This document shows, one piece after another, positions 16,915-25,764 of a stretch of DNA of 64,000 nt. This DNA is from Paludibacter sp. (GTDB taxonomy: Bacteria > Bacteroidota > Bacteroidia > Bacteroidales > Paludibacteraceae): positions 1 through 64,000 of the forward strand of contig JANJVQ010000010.1 in the NCBI GenBank assembly GCA_024710005.1. The letters are read 5' to 3'. The translations under genes were made by a program, and so were the position numbers. The notes beneath the pieces are model-generated. The model was not told the DNA's origin. It made no database searches and worked only from the letters and a program-made list of their open reading frames with translations. Within the stretch, counting starts at the first letter, position 1. Each line of letters opens with the position of its first letter.

Positions 16915-18251
16915 AATTCAACTTGCTTCTTGCCTGTTATATATTCGTAAATCATTGACTTCTTGTATTCCTTCAATTCGTCTATCTTCTGTTGTTTGAT
17001 TGAAATAAGTGTTTCAATTTTTGCGCATTTGTTATCCAAGTAAAAAGCAATAATATTTTGAACCTCAATTGGTGGCACTAAAACTCTTAATCCTCTTAAT
17101 TGTGTTTTGTTAAATTTAGGTTGGGCTGTACTTTGACTCATGCTTTTTATGGAAACACTACCTGCATCAGATAAAAAGTAATAATAATAATACTTGTCGT
17201 TTAAAGTTGTTTTAAACATAATAGAGTTTGGCGCAAGGCTCATTTTGTCATATAATTTTGATACAATATAAACCTCACCCACACCTCCAATATTTGGTAA
17301 TATTATTTCACCACCATTTAGATTTGAATTGCTTAAAAAGTTATAAGCGTGTTCACTTATATATACACGAGAAATATTTCTGTCTTTGTTTGACAAATCT
17401 GTTGTTCGTACAAGCATAGCATAATCTGGTTCATCTAAATATTTAACATTATTGCGTAAGTTTTCAAAGCTACCACTTGCAACAAAATCTGTTATAATTG
17501 AACAAATATTGTTCATTTTCTTTATTTCCCATCCTTCCGGCACTTCCCCAATCCATTCAATCCCACTATCTTTCATCGGCACAGATTTGTCAAGCCCTTT
17601 ACACACGGCTTCGGTGATAACCGATTGCTTGTAGGCTTTCAGTTCGTCAATCATATGCTGCTGTAAGGTAATCAGTTGGTCTATGTCGGCACATTTTTCG
17701 TCAAGGAAATTGGCGATTTGCTGTTGTAATTGAAATGGGGGTAAAATGTGTGTAAAATTATAAAATTGTTCCTGATACAAATGCTGTATGGTACTTCCAC
17801 CTGTTTGATTTGAATAATACCAATTCCAAAACACATCTGACATCAAAACATAAAATATATATTTTGAATAGTATTTTATTTGTTTTGTATTTCTTATTAA
17901 AAGGACACCACTATTTAATGAAACTTCATTTGGACAATTTATAGCAACAGCAACTTTACCTATTGTGCCATCTTTTGTAATCAACAAGTCATTTTCTTTA
18001 ATATGGATTTCAGGTGCTTCATCGAATCTTTCTTTGCTAATACGAACACATTTTTCCCATGAAATAAACCCATTCTGAAAATCAGTACCTGTAATTAAAT
18101 ATGCCCCTTCGTCTAAATATTCCGAAGATTTAAGTCCTTGCCAACCAATTCTTCCTTTCAGAAGCGAAGTGTTTTTAATCCTAACGACTTGCCAATCATG
18201 TGGTATTTTCCCTATCCACTCAATCCCACTATCTTTCATTTCCACTTTCAT
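16911..18251 (-). CDS. hsdS: Type I restriction enzyme, specificity subunit
   Basis: 446 aa with the usual two-fold layout: target-recognition domain 1 (about 10-165), coiled-coil spacer (LQQQIANFLDEKCADIDQL, about 178 onward), target-recognition domain 2 (about 226-400), and a second coiled coil ending at the C-terminus. Each half begins with nearly the same peptide (MKDSGIEWIGKIPHDW and MKDSGIEWIGEVPEGW), encoded by 26-bp direct repeats with one mismatch. It starts 1 bp after the hsdM stop and overlaps the next gene by 4 bp. The recognition sequence cannot be predicted from sequence alone. Confidence 0.93.
   Translation of the reverse strand: MKVEMKDSGIEWIGKIPHDWQVVRIKNTSLLKGRIGWQGLKSSEYLDEGAYLITGTDFQNGFISWEKCVRISKERFDEAPEIHIKENDLLITKDGTIGKVAVAINCPNEVSLNSGVLLIRNTKQIKYYSKYIFYVLMSDVFWNWYYSNQTGGSTIQHLYQEQFYNFTHILPPFQLQQQIANFLDEKCADIDQLITLQQHMIDELKAYKQSVITEAVCKGLDKSVPMKDSGIEWIGEVPEGWEIKKMNNICSIITDFVASGSFENLRNNVKYLDEPDYAMLVRTTDLSNKDRNISRVYISEHAYNFLSNSNLNGGEIILPNIGGVGEVYIVSKLYDKMSLAPNSIMFKTTLNDKYYYYYFLSDAGSVSIKSMSQSTAQPKFNKTQLRGLRVLVPPIEVQNIIAFYLDNKCAKIETLISIKQQKIDELKEYKKSMIYEYITGKKQVEL
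17551..17576. repeat. Direct repeat in hsdS, copy 1
   Basis: A 26-bp segment encoding the start of the second half of HsdS. It matches 18214-18239 with one mismatch (T/C). The pair flanks the first target-recognition domain and could serve as a crossover point for domain exchange. Confidence 0.75.
18214..18239. repeat. Direct repeat in hsdS, copy 2
   Basis: Second copy of the 26-bp repeat, at the 5' end of the gene (minus strand), 25 of 26 bases identical to 17551-17576. Confidence 0.75.
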
Positions 18252-18252
18252 T

Positions 18253-20016
18253 TCACCCCAATAGTTTAGCCATTAAATCCAATTCCTGATTTTCCAAATA
18301 TTTAAGCGTAGTATATATTTCGTCGCTCTTGCGTGGGGCAACATATTTGTAAAACTCCCTTGTGAAAGGGATTTCATAACCAATCTTTGTTTTCTTTTCG
18401 TCAATCCAGGCATCCGGCGCAAATGGCAAAACATTGGCTTTCATATATTCCTGAATGTCTTCTTTGAAAGGAATGCTTTCGGTATCACGCAAGGCGCTGT
18501 CGGGTTCGGGCTTGCCTTTTTTCAGTATTGGATTACCTTTTTCATCCAACAAAGGACGTTCCACCACCACCTTGGTATATTTGAAATCTTCGTTGTCCTT
18601 TATTTTGCTTTCCACCACCTTATCACCACTTGTATAGGTGTTGTCGGTATAATTAGTATATGCTTCGGTTATCAGTCGGATACTTTCGTCGTCCAATTCA
18701 TTACGTTTGTTGCCAAGTGCTTTACGGCGTTTTACCGAACATTTGCTGGCATCTATCAGCTGAACTTTTCCTGTTCGTTCAACGGCTTTGTCTTTGGTTA
18801 TCACCCATATATATGTGGCAATTCCGGTGTTATAAAACAAATCGTTGGGTAATTGAATTATGGCTTCCAACCAATCGTTTTCCAACAGATAACCACGAAT
18901 GTTGCTCTCGCCACTTCCAGCATCGCCCTTAAATAAAGGCGAACCATTCTGAATAATTGCCATCCGTCCGGTATCTTTCAGTTTTGCAACACCATTCAAT
19001 ACAAACAATTGCTGACTATCGCCAATTGCAGGCAATCCGCAACCAAATCGCCCTGTATCGCCTTGCTTGTGTTCTTTTTCAACGGCAGTTTTTTCATTTT
19101 TCCATTCAATACCAAAGGGTGGATTGGATATAATATAGTCAAACTGATATCCGCTGAACTTATCGTCCGAAAGTGTATTGCCATGCTTCATATTGTCGGC
19201 ATTCTGCCCTTTAATTAGCATATCCGCTTTGGCAATAGCAAAAGTTTGTTCGTTCAGTTCCTGCCCGAAGCAAGTTATGTCGGCATCTGGGTCTATGGTT
19301 AGTAGGCGCTCTGTCAGGCAGTCAAGCATTTGTGAAGTCCCCATCGCCATATCATACATGGTTTTGGTAATGCCTTCTTCTTTCAATTTATCCTTTTCGT
19401 TGGCTACCAATACTTCGGTCATCAGGTAGATTATGTCCCTTGCCGTAAAGTGTGCCCCTGCCTGCTCATCATAACTTTCAGAAAATTTCCTAACCAATTC
19501 TTCAAAGATGTATCCCATATCCACAGCAGAAACAGCATCAACGCCCATATATGCCTTCTTGGTACAGAATTCCTGTATGATGTTAAACAGGATGCCGTGA
19601 TTATCCAGCTTGGTAATTTCCTTATCAAATTCAAACTTCAACAGGATGTCAATCACATTATCACTAAACTTTGATAAGTACGAACGGAAGTTGTCAGCAA
19701 TATTATCAGGGTCGGCAAGCAGTTTTTCAAGGTCAAAAGGGGATGTATTATAAAAATCATAGCCAGAAGCAGAATTAAGAAATCCTTTTTTTACTACTAA
19801 CCCTCTTTCATCCAAAGTTTTATTTATAGATAATACTTTTTCTTTTGTTGGGGCAAGCACATCGTTGAAGCGTTTAATCACGCACATAGGTAATACCACG
19901 TTGCCGTATTCGTGTGGCTTATAAACACCAACAATTTTATCGGCTATTGCCCAGATAAGGTTTGCTTTTTCCTGAATGTTTATGGTAGTTTGCTTTTGAA
20001 GTTCGTCAGAAGACAT
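18253..20016 (-). CDS. hsdM: Type I restriction enzyme, M subunit (N6-adenine methyltransferase)
   Basis: 587 aa. The N-terminal helical HsdM_N domain is followed by a gamma-class N6-adenine methyltransferase: SAM-binding motif I in the variant form MYDMAMGTSQMLDCL, an acidic loop (CFGQELNEQTFAIAKADMLI), and catalytic motif IV YIISNPPFG with the essential N-P-P-F. About 150 C-terminal residues provide the S-subunit interface. It is the first gene of the RM operon, 165 bp downstream of the preceding methyltransferase-like gene, from which a hairpin terminator separates it. HsdM's intact NPPF contrasts with that neighbour. Confidence 0.94.
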   Translation of the reverse strand: MSSDELQKQTTINIQEKANLIWAIADKIVGVYKPHEYGNVVLPMCVIKRFNDVLAPTKEKVLSINKTLDERGLVVKKGFLNSASGYDFYNTSPFDLEKLLADPDNIADNFRSYLSKFSDNVIDILLKFEFDKEITKLDNHGILFNIIQEFCTKKAYMGVDAVSAVDMGYIFEELVRKFSESYDEQAGAHFTARDIIYLMTEVLVANEKDKLKEEGITKTMYDMAMGTSQMLDCLTERLLTIDPDADITCFGQELNEQTFAIAKADMLIKGQNADNMKHGNTLSDDKFSGYQFDYIISNPPFGIEWKNEKTAVEKEHKQGDTGRFGCGLPAIGDSQQLFVLNGVAKLKDTGRMAIIQNGSPLFKGDAGSGESNIRGYLLENDWLEAIIQLPNDLFYNTGIATYIWVITKDKAVERTGKVQLIDASKCSVKRRKALGNKRNELDDESIRLITEAYTNYTDNTYTSGDKVVESKIKDNEDFKYTKVVVERPLLDEKGNPILKKGKPEPDSALRDTESIPFKEDIQEYMKANVLPFAPDAWIDEKKTKIGYEIPFTREFYKYVAPRKSDEIYTTLKYLENQELDLMAKLLG

Positions 20017-20093
20017 ATTAAGTTAATTTTACATAGATTTAATAATCACAAAAATAGGAAAAAACATCGGGAATATTCACTTTTATTAAAAAA

Positions 20094-20118
20094 ACCCTGA
20101 CGTTAAATGGGTCAGGGT
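20094..20118 (-). terminator. Rho-independent terminator
   Basis: Stem ACCCTGAC/GTCAGGGT (20094-20101 and 20111-20118) with a 9-nt loop, followed on the minus strand by a U-rich run (complement of 20087-20093). It lies 64 bp past the stop of the methyltransferase-like gene and upstream of hsdM, so hsdM should have its own promoter. Confidence 0.75.
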
Positions 20119-20181
20119 ATAACTTCTATTTCGCTTGTGTTTGTTTTTTTGCTAATACATGCTCGAAATTCTGTCTGCCCG

Positions 20182-21816
20182 TTACGGTTTAAGGAATTCA
20201 AAGGCTTTAAATAGTTCGTTGTCGGCTGGTTGTTTTAGTTCTGCTTCCTTGTCGAAATGATATGAAATCCAACGAACGTCTTTACTTTCAATGCTTGTAT
20301 AAAAGTAAATTGCGTCAGACACTTCCACGAATTTTATAAATGGCAATAATTCCAAAGGTTTAGTCTGCTCTGAATTGCACAAATATAACTTTTTTCTGTC
20401 GAGAAGAATTAGGCTTTTTATTGTTACTTCATTGAACGGGGTTCTTGCTCCGATTAATTCCTTAGTGATTGACTTATAGCTTTTCGGTTGTTTCCATAAA
20501 TTACGTTTAAGTTCATCAAGTCTAAATGTGAATTGTTGAATTTTACTATCAACTTCAATTATCTCTGCTTGGGTAGATAAGTCAGGTAAGAAGAAAACAC
20601 ACCTTGAAAGTTGAGATTTTGAAATTTGAGGTATAACTGCACCAACTTCTAAGCTCTCTCTTAATTTTTTACCAACTGGCGTATTGAAATAATTCGCTAC
20701 ATAAATCGCATTGGCTTTTGTTTCGTCAAGTTGAATTTGGTAGTAATTTTTTGGCTTGATTTTCAGTTCTGATAAACTTGCAACAACAGGACTGTTTCCA
20801 ACTCTGGGCAAATAAATGGAATTTGCTAAATGCTCAACTTCATCAGCATTCTTGGCTTTAAGTGTATTTATAGATTTAGAAATGTCAGTTAAGAAAATTG
20901 GCGGGTAGCTAATTCTCTTAACGAGATCCTGCATTTCTTTTTCAGATTTAAGTGCGTTGAAAGATTTGAACTCCATATATTCAACAAAACAGCCAAGTTG
21001 AATAGCTTTACCTTCTTTTTGGTTTTTGAAGTTTTGGAGTATTGTTTTATTCGTTGTATCGTCTTGTGAAATTTCAGCAACAAATGTTTTCTCTTTAATC
21101 TGTTTAGAGATAAGAATAAGATTTGACGTGATATTGGTCATTGGTGCAAAAGCACCAGAAGGAATAGAAAAAACGGCATCAACAAAAAGACCTTGCTTGT
21201 TCAATGCTTCTTTTCCTTGGTTGTCCATCAAAAATGAATTAGAAACAAGAAAGATTAATTTTCCATCTTGTGCTAAATGTCCACCGCATTTTAAAAGTAA
21301 TGTTGTTGCAAAATCAAAAGGACTTTTCTCTCCGCTTATGTATTGAGTTCGCATTCCGAAAGGAGGAAAGGAAAGAACTATATCAAACTTTTGTGTTGAT
21401 TTTGAAAGTTCATTTAGCGTGTTACCAAGTTTTATATTTTGACTTTTTTCCTTAAATAAGGATTTAATGGTTTCAAACTCTGTTTGGTTTATGCAAGTTC
21501 CAAAAATGTCAACAGCTTGAATATAAAAGCTTGGAGAAGATAAAGTCACCCAGGGGTCAAGGAGATATTTTTTATTTTCGGTTTTTATAAGTTCTTCAAT
21601 GAATTTGAAAACATAAGTCGGTGCGGTATTTGAATGAGTGTTTGTGAGCTTAGAAAGTAATTCACTATCTTGAAATATACTTTCAAGTCTTTCTAAACCC
21701 AAAGTTGTTCCGATAAGTTCTAATAATCTGGTGTCACGAAGTCCTGAAAAATTTTGGTCTGTCCGAAGTCGGTCAAGGTTACTCCAAATTTTATTTTTTA
21801 TGTCTATTTGTTCCAT
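20182..21816 (-). CDS. Degenerate N6-methyltransferase fused to an HsdS-like recognition domain
   Basis: 544 aa. Residues 1-300 follow the N6_Mtase (HsdM) layout. However, motif I reads LLDPWVTLSSPSF instead of a glycine-rich loop, and motif IV reads DIVLSFPPFG where active enzymes have xxxSNPPFG, so the catalytic Asn is Phe. After about residue 335 comes an HsdS-type target-recognition half: a region around YYQIQLDETKANAIYVANYF, then GAVIPQISKSQLSRCVFFLP and a coiled coil (QAEIIEVDSKIQQFTFRLDE). The last 100 residues are unassigned. It is monocistronic, with its own terminator, upstream of the RM operon in the same direction. Methylation by this protein is unlikely; DNA recognition without catalysis is my inference. 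Confidence 0.75.
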   Translation of the reverse strand: MEQIDIKNKIWSNLDRLRTDQNFSGLRDTRLLELIGTTLGLERLESIFQDSELLSKLTNTHSNTAPTYVFKFIEELIKTENKKYLLDPWVTLSSPSFYIQAVDIFGTCINQTEFETIKSLFKEKSQNIKLGNTLNELSKSTQKFDIVLSFPPFGMRTQYISGEKSPFDFATTLLLKCGGHLAQDGKLIFLVSNSFLMDNQGKEALNKQGLFVDAVFSIPSGAFAPMTNITSNLILISKQIKEKTFVAEISQDDTTNKTILQNFKNQKEGKAIQLGCFVEYMEFKSFNALKSEKEMQDLVKRISYPPIFLTDISKSINTLKAKNADEVEHLANSIYLPRVGNSPVVASLSELKIKPKNYYQIQLDETKANAIYVANYFNTPVGKKLRESLEVGAVIPQISKSQLSRCVFFLPDLSTQAEIIEVDSKIQQFTFRLDELKRNLWKQPKSYKSITKELIGARTPFNEVTIKSLILLDRKKLYLCNSEQTKPLELLPFIKFVEVSDAIYFYTSIESKDVRWISYHFDKEAELKQPADNELFKAFEFLKP

Positions 21817-22020
21817 TGATGTCGTTTTTTATGCTTGCAGTTAGCGTTTTCGGGCTTTGCGTTCAGGTAGGTTCTTCTGTAAGCTTCCCCAATTTTAGGA
21901 CATTTGTAATTTATGAGTTATAAACTTGGAATGGAATAATTGAATTTGTTATATGTTTTTTCATTTACAGGTTTGAGTATTTCAGTGAACACATCCGATT
22001 TTTTACTTCTGAAATATATT

Positions 22021-22746
22021 TTAAAAATTAACTTTCAAGGTTACACTATTTGCATTGGTTTCTAATGATGCCCTTTTAATCCACTTGTAAGAATCAATGT
22101 CAATTACAAATGAAGCCAGACTTAAACCCCCGGCAATATATCCAAATATAGTATTTTCTAATGGGTTTAGACCGAAAACTACTCCGGATATGATACCTGC
22201 ACCCATACAAATATGACTTGCTCTTTTTTGTTTGTAGAACCTTTCGAGATTGTGTTTAACCCTACCGATTTCATAATCAATTTCTGGCAAATTTTGATTT
22301 GCTTTATAATACTCCAAATCATGTTTGTTTTTATCAATTAATGAGTTAGAATAATATCCATCTACTAATTTAATATCAATACTTGACATTAAAATAGGGT
22401 CGACATTGAAAGTAATGATTTTGTCGTTAATTCTTCTAATCTTATAAACAGGATATTTCTCGCCTGTTTTAAAAAATATTGTGTCATTGTAAACAGGTTT
22501 AATTTCCCTATTCTTACTAAGAGTTATTACACCTTCTTGGGTTGAATATCTATCAACTAAAAGGGGGTCAATACCATTTCTCTTAGATGTCTCTGTTAAA
22601 TAATACCAAAATAAATCATCAATTTCTCCTAAAATTTTATATACAGGAAAAATTTGACCGTTTTTTAAGAATATTGTGTCATTTACTTGACAGTAACAAA
22701 GTTGTAAGGAAATAATAAACAGTAAAAGAATTATAGTTTTTCTCAT
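22021..22746 (-). CDS. Secreted/membrane protein with duplicated N-terminal motif
   Basis: 241 aa. A signal peptide (MRKTIILLLFIISLQLCYCQ) is followed by two copies of a short unit, NDTIFLKNGQIFPVYKI (about 22-38) and NDTIFFKTGEKYPVYKI (about 87-103). After a charged helix there are two hydrophobic segments (about 178-215). No family recognised. Similar 'N-DTIFLKNG' units occur in Bacteroidota secreted proteins of unknown function. A TAACTTTG -7 box lies 29 bp upstream. Confidence 0.6.
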   Translation of the reverse strand: MRKTIILLLFIISLQLCYCQVNDTIFLKNGQIFPVYKILGEIDDLFWYYLTETSKRNGIDPLLVDRYSTQEGVITLSKNREIKPVYNDTIFFKTGEKYPVYKIRRINDKIITFNVDPILMSSIDIKLVDGYYSNSLIDKNKHDLEYYKANQNLPEIDYEIGRVKHNLERFYKQKRASHICMGAGIISGVVFGLNPLENTIFGYIAGGLSLASFVIDIDSYKWIKRASLETNANSVTLKVNF

Positions 22747-22774
22747 AGAAAATAAAATTTAAGGAGTTAGATGC

Positions 22775-22782
22775 CAAAGTTA
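22775..22782 (-). promoter_or_regulatory. Putative -7 box (TAACTTTG)
   Basis: A TAnnTTTG match on the minus strand 29 bp before the start at 22746. No clear -33 TTTG is seen, so confidence is moderate. Confidence 0.45.
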
Positions 22783-22873
22783 CATATTATTTGTGAAAAT
22801 AAGTAAATTGAATTTGTAAAAATAAATTGTTGATATTAAATGTAATGTTATCTCACCTTAGTTCAAATATTCA

Positions 22874-22905
22874 TTTGCTTTATTGTTAAATATTATATAG
22901 ATTTG
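22874..22905 (+). promoter_or_regulatory. Bacteroidota-type promoter for the macro-like gene
   Basis: TTTG (22874-22877), a 20-bp spacer, then TAGATTTG (22898-22905), a full match to the TTTG/TAnnTTTG consensus. The start codon follows at 22967. Confidence 0.7.
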
Positions 22906-22966
22906 TAGACTTAAAAAAATCTAATCAAAAGGGGGTTCACTCTTAACTCACTTTTTAATAAACACT

Positions 22967-23365
22967 ATGAAAAATATCACTCCTGATTATATCACACAAC
23001 TCAATCCTGATGAAATATTCGTTTTCGGCTCGAATTCCGAGGGGAATCATGCCGGAGGTGCAGCAAGACAGGCAATGCAATTTGGTGCCGTCTGGGGGCA
23101 GGGAAACGGGCTGCAAGGTCAAACCTATGCCATCCCAACGATGTTTGCTCATGAAAGTAAAATTGAGCCATTTGTTGATGACTTTATAAGCTATGCAATC
23201 AGGAATCCCCAGTTGAAATTTTTTGTAACACGGATTGGATGTGGAATTGCAGGGTTTAAAGAAAAACAGATTGCACCGATGTTTGAACGGGTAAAAACAG
23301 AGAAAATTGAAAATGTATCTTTACCCAAGGAGTTTTGGGAGGTGATTGAACAGAATAATCTTTAA
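22967..23365 (+). CDS. Macro-domain-like protein (A1S_2505 phage-related type)
   Basis: 132 aa. The opening DEIFVFGSNSEGNHAGGAAR is the signature of a compact macro-like family common in phages and accessory regions; the GSN...GN-x-GGAA stretch resembles a nucleotide/ADP-ribose-binding loop. A second glycine-rich loop (VTRIGCGIAGFKEKQIAPMF) matches the later macro-domain loop. It probably binds or hydrolyses an ADP-ribose-like ligand, judging from the family. It has its own strong promoter and is 31 bp upstream of the lipoprotein gene. Confidence 0.7.
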   Translation: MKNITPDYITQLNPDEIFVFGSNSEGNHAGGAARQAMQFGAVWGQGNGLQGQTYAIPTMFAHESKIEPFVDDFISYAIRNPQLKFFVTRIGCGIAGFKEKQIAPMFERVKTEKIENVSLPKEFWEVIEQNNL

Positions 23366-23396
23366 ATACAATACTAACTAATAATTTTAATGCCTT

Positions 23397-24314
23397 ATGA
23401 GAAAAATCATCAGTATCACACTACTTATCAGTGTTTTATTTTCATTTACTGGTTGCAGTTCATACCTGCAAACTGCCAATGGTGCATACAGTGACATCAG
23501 TTTAACCAGAGATCCCGATGGATATACTGTAAAACGTTTAGCAGAAGTCAAAGAAACTGGAAAGGCTTTCTGGGGAATCCCGAAAAATAATAAAAACAAA
23601 AAACAAGGTATGATTTTTAGATTTAACGGAATTAATCTTGATCAGGCCAACGGATTTTGGCCTACGCTTAGTTTGATTGGCATGAGTACATTTGGAAGTT
23701 TAACTATTGCAGGCATAATTAATCCAGGTTGGTTTTATTACGAAGAATATGCTACCTTGTTGTTATCAACAGCAATTACACTCCCTATCACAGGGGCAAT
23801 AAACAATGCAATTTGGTCAAATTCTGCATATCAAACGGCTGCATTCAACTTAAACAGTAAGCTGTTAGTCCAGAATCCAGATGTGGATGTGTTTTTGAAT
23901 CCCAAATATGAAGTTTATAAAAATAATGGATTATGGTCACAAGAAGCAAAGATTAAGGCAAATGTGATGGGTGCCAGAATTAAAGTAGATGGTGAAGTGT
24001 TTATTGAAAGTTCTGAGTTGAAATCATCAGAAACTGAAATTACAGGCTCAATTGAATCTAATAATTCAACATCTATTGAAAATATTGCAATTAAATCTGT
24101 TGTTAAAACAGTTGCTTCCTTTGAAGTTGGTGACATTGTATCATTTTCTCAACATATAAGTGATTCTAGTGGTGTTAATGCTGAATTTAAAATTCCCGAT
24201 GGTGTAATATATAAAATAAGTGGTGATAAATTATATATTAATTATATTTTCGAAGGTGATAAATATAGAACCAGAAAGAATTCTGATGAGGTTGAATTAG
24301 TAAAAAAGCGTTGA
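23397..24314 (+). CDS. Predicted lipoprotein
   Basis: 305 aa. The N-terminus MRKIISITLLISVLFSFTGC ends in a lipobox (FTG-C) with Ser-Ser after the cysteine. The middle contains two hydrophobic stretches (FWPTLSLIGMSTFGSLTIAG; LLLSTAITLPITGAI) and the C-terminal 100 residues are Ser/Glu-rich. No known family. It is probably co-transcribed with the macro-like gene 31 bp upstream and the SLOG-like gene 68 bp downstream. Confidence 0.65.
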   Translation: MRKIISITLLISVLFSFTGCSSYLQTANGAYSDISLTRDPDGYTVKRLAEVKETGKAFWGIPKNNKNKKQGMIFRFNGINLDQANGFWPTLSLIGMSTFGSLTIAGIINPGWFYYEEYATLLLSTAITLPITGAINNAIWSNSAYQTAAFNLNSKLLVQNPDVDVFLNPKYEVYKNNGLWSQEAKIKANVMGARIKVDGEVFIESSELKSSETEITGSIESNNSTSIENIAIKSVVKTVASFEVGDIVSFSQHISDSSGVNAEFKIPDGVIYKISGDKLYINYIFEGDKYRTRKNSDEVELVKKR

Positions 24315-24382
24315 AACAAACTCACTTATTTCTTCTATCGCACAAATAACTGGGACAATAATAAAGTTAAAACCAACTGTAT

Positions 24383-24982
24383 ATGACCCTACAAGATTTC
24401 ATTTCAAAATACGACAACGAAAATTCAGTTATTCTCCTGGAAGGAAAACGGAATGTGTTGGATTCTGACAAAGAAAAGCTATTTTTATTAGGAAAATTAT
24501 TAGCATTAAAAACATCCAAAATGACTTTCAGAAGCGGAAATGCTGAGGGAGCTGATCAGTATTTCTCAGAGGGTGTTGCAGAAATTGATTATAAAAGATT
24601 ACAGGTTATAACACCCTACACTGGACACCGTCAAAAAACCAATAAATCATATTCAACCATTTCATTGGATCAGGTTGATTTACTCAGTAATCCCCAAGTT
24701 GTTTATCATTCAAAGAATAATAAGAAAACTGAAAATTTAATTGACAGATATCTTTTAGGTGAAAATAATAGATACACCATTAAGGCAGCTTATATTATTC
24801 GAGATACAATTAAAGTTCTGGGTGCTGATAATATTAAACCTGCTACGTTTGGGATTTTTTATGATGATTTGGGTGATCCAGGGAAAGGTGGTACCGGGCA
24901 TACAATGACTGTTTTTAGTCAAATGAATATTCCTTTTGTGGATCAGAAGGAGTGGTTTGGATGGGTGGAGGAGAGTGATTAG
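24383..24982 (+). CDS. SLOG/DprA-like Rossmann protein
   Basis: 199 aa. After a short N-terminal helix, LLGKLLALKTSKMTFRSGNA followed by EGADQYFSEG fits the SLOG/LOG-type Rossmann pattern, in which an SGNA-x-GAD loop contacts a nucleotide-like ligand. A later segment (GGTGHTMTVFSQMNIPFVDQ) matches the second binding region. SLOG proteins sense or process nucleotide-derived signals in several conflict systems; that role is inferred here. It is third in a row with the macro-like protein and the lipoprotein, two nucleotide-ligand folds in one putative operon. Confidence 0.6.
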   Translation: MTLQDFISKYDNENSVILLEGKRNVLDSDKEKLFLLGKLLALKTSKMTFRSGNAEGADQYFSEGVAEIDYKRLQVITPYTGHRQKTNKSYSTISLDQVDLLSNPQVVYHSKNNKKTENLIDRYLLGENNRYTIKAAYIIRDTIKVLGADNIKPATFGIFYDDLGDPGKGGTGHTMTVFSQMNIPFVDQKEWFGWVEESD

Positions 24983-24991
24983 GAGTCGAAT

Positions 24992-25741
24992 TTAAAACAA
25001 GCTCAATTGATTTTCTGATTCAAAACTTACAGGCTCCAATATCTCAGGCACATTCCGATTGTTTCTGGCATTATTTGCCATTTTCGAGATAGTATAAGCT
25101 TCCATTAATTTTTCATCGAAGGGTTTCATCTGTGATTGAATAGAATTGATTGAAGCGTTTGCAGCCAGCCAGTGTGGTACTTTTCCATGAGGAATGATTA
25201 GGGGCATTCTTTTCTTTGTATTGTGGATTTCGGCCATCAATGGATTTGCAGGAGTTGTCAGGATCGAGAACGTCTTAATTTTATGGTTGGTTTGTGAGTT
25301 GTGCCAAATATTATATATACCAGCCAACGAGAAAAATTCACTGTCAGCCGGCTTAATGAAATAGGGAATCTTTTCTTTCCCAACAGTCTTCCATTCGAAA
25401 AAACCATTTACAGGAACAATACATCTATTCCCAATGATCGAATCTTTGAAAAAGGCTTTTTCGTAAATGGTTTCGCTAACTGCATTCAGAGTGTTCGACT
25501 GATGTTGCCTGGCTTTTTCTGGATCATGAATCCAATCCGGAATTAATCCCCATTGATATAAGTCTATGCCATCACTTTTGATGATGGGAAGCTGTGGGAA
25601 GGAAAAACCACTGACAAAATAATAGGGAGTATAAACTTCATTTTCCTGAAAATTGATTTCAAGTTCTGATTTGAAAATCTCACCGTAAATTTTCCCGATT
25701 TTTTCTATCTTTTCTTCTTTTACACTTACTGTGAAGCACAT
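24992..25741 (-). CDS. yedK: SRAP (YedK/HMCES) DNA-protein crosslink protein
   Basis: 249 aa, SOS response-associated peptidase family. Cys2 follows the initiator Met (MCFTVSVKEE), as needed for the thiazolidine crosslink to abasic sites. NTLNAVSETI corresponds to the conserved N-A-R-x-E-T segment, with V in place of the usual R. VPVNGFFEWKT supplies the Glu and MAEIHNTKKRMP the His. The protein ends in ENQLSLF, a good beta-clamp binding motif (QLxLF). It converges with the SLOG-like gene and lies near umuC/umuD, consistent with a DNA-damage module. Confidence 0.88.
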   Translation of the reverse strand: MCFTVSVKEEKIEKIGKIYGEIFKSELEINFQENEVYTPYYFVSGFSFPQLPIIKSDGIDLYQWGLIPDWIHDPEKARQHQSNTLNAVSETIYEKAFFKDSIIGNRCIVPVNGFFEWKTVGKEKIPYFIKPADSEFFSLAGIYNIWHNSQTNHKIKTFSILTTPANPLMAEIHNTKKRMPLIIPHGKVPHWLAANASINSIQSQMKPFDEKLMEAYTISKMANNARNNRNVPEILEPVSFESENQLSLF

Positions 25742-25764
25742 ATTTAAAGTTTAATGTTTCTTTA

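Noticed and set aside
21817-21900. GTTAGCG and neighbouring bases resembling an attC core on the opposite strand
   Set aside because: No second arm and no complementary cassette end near the stop of the adjacent gene, so not called an attC.
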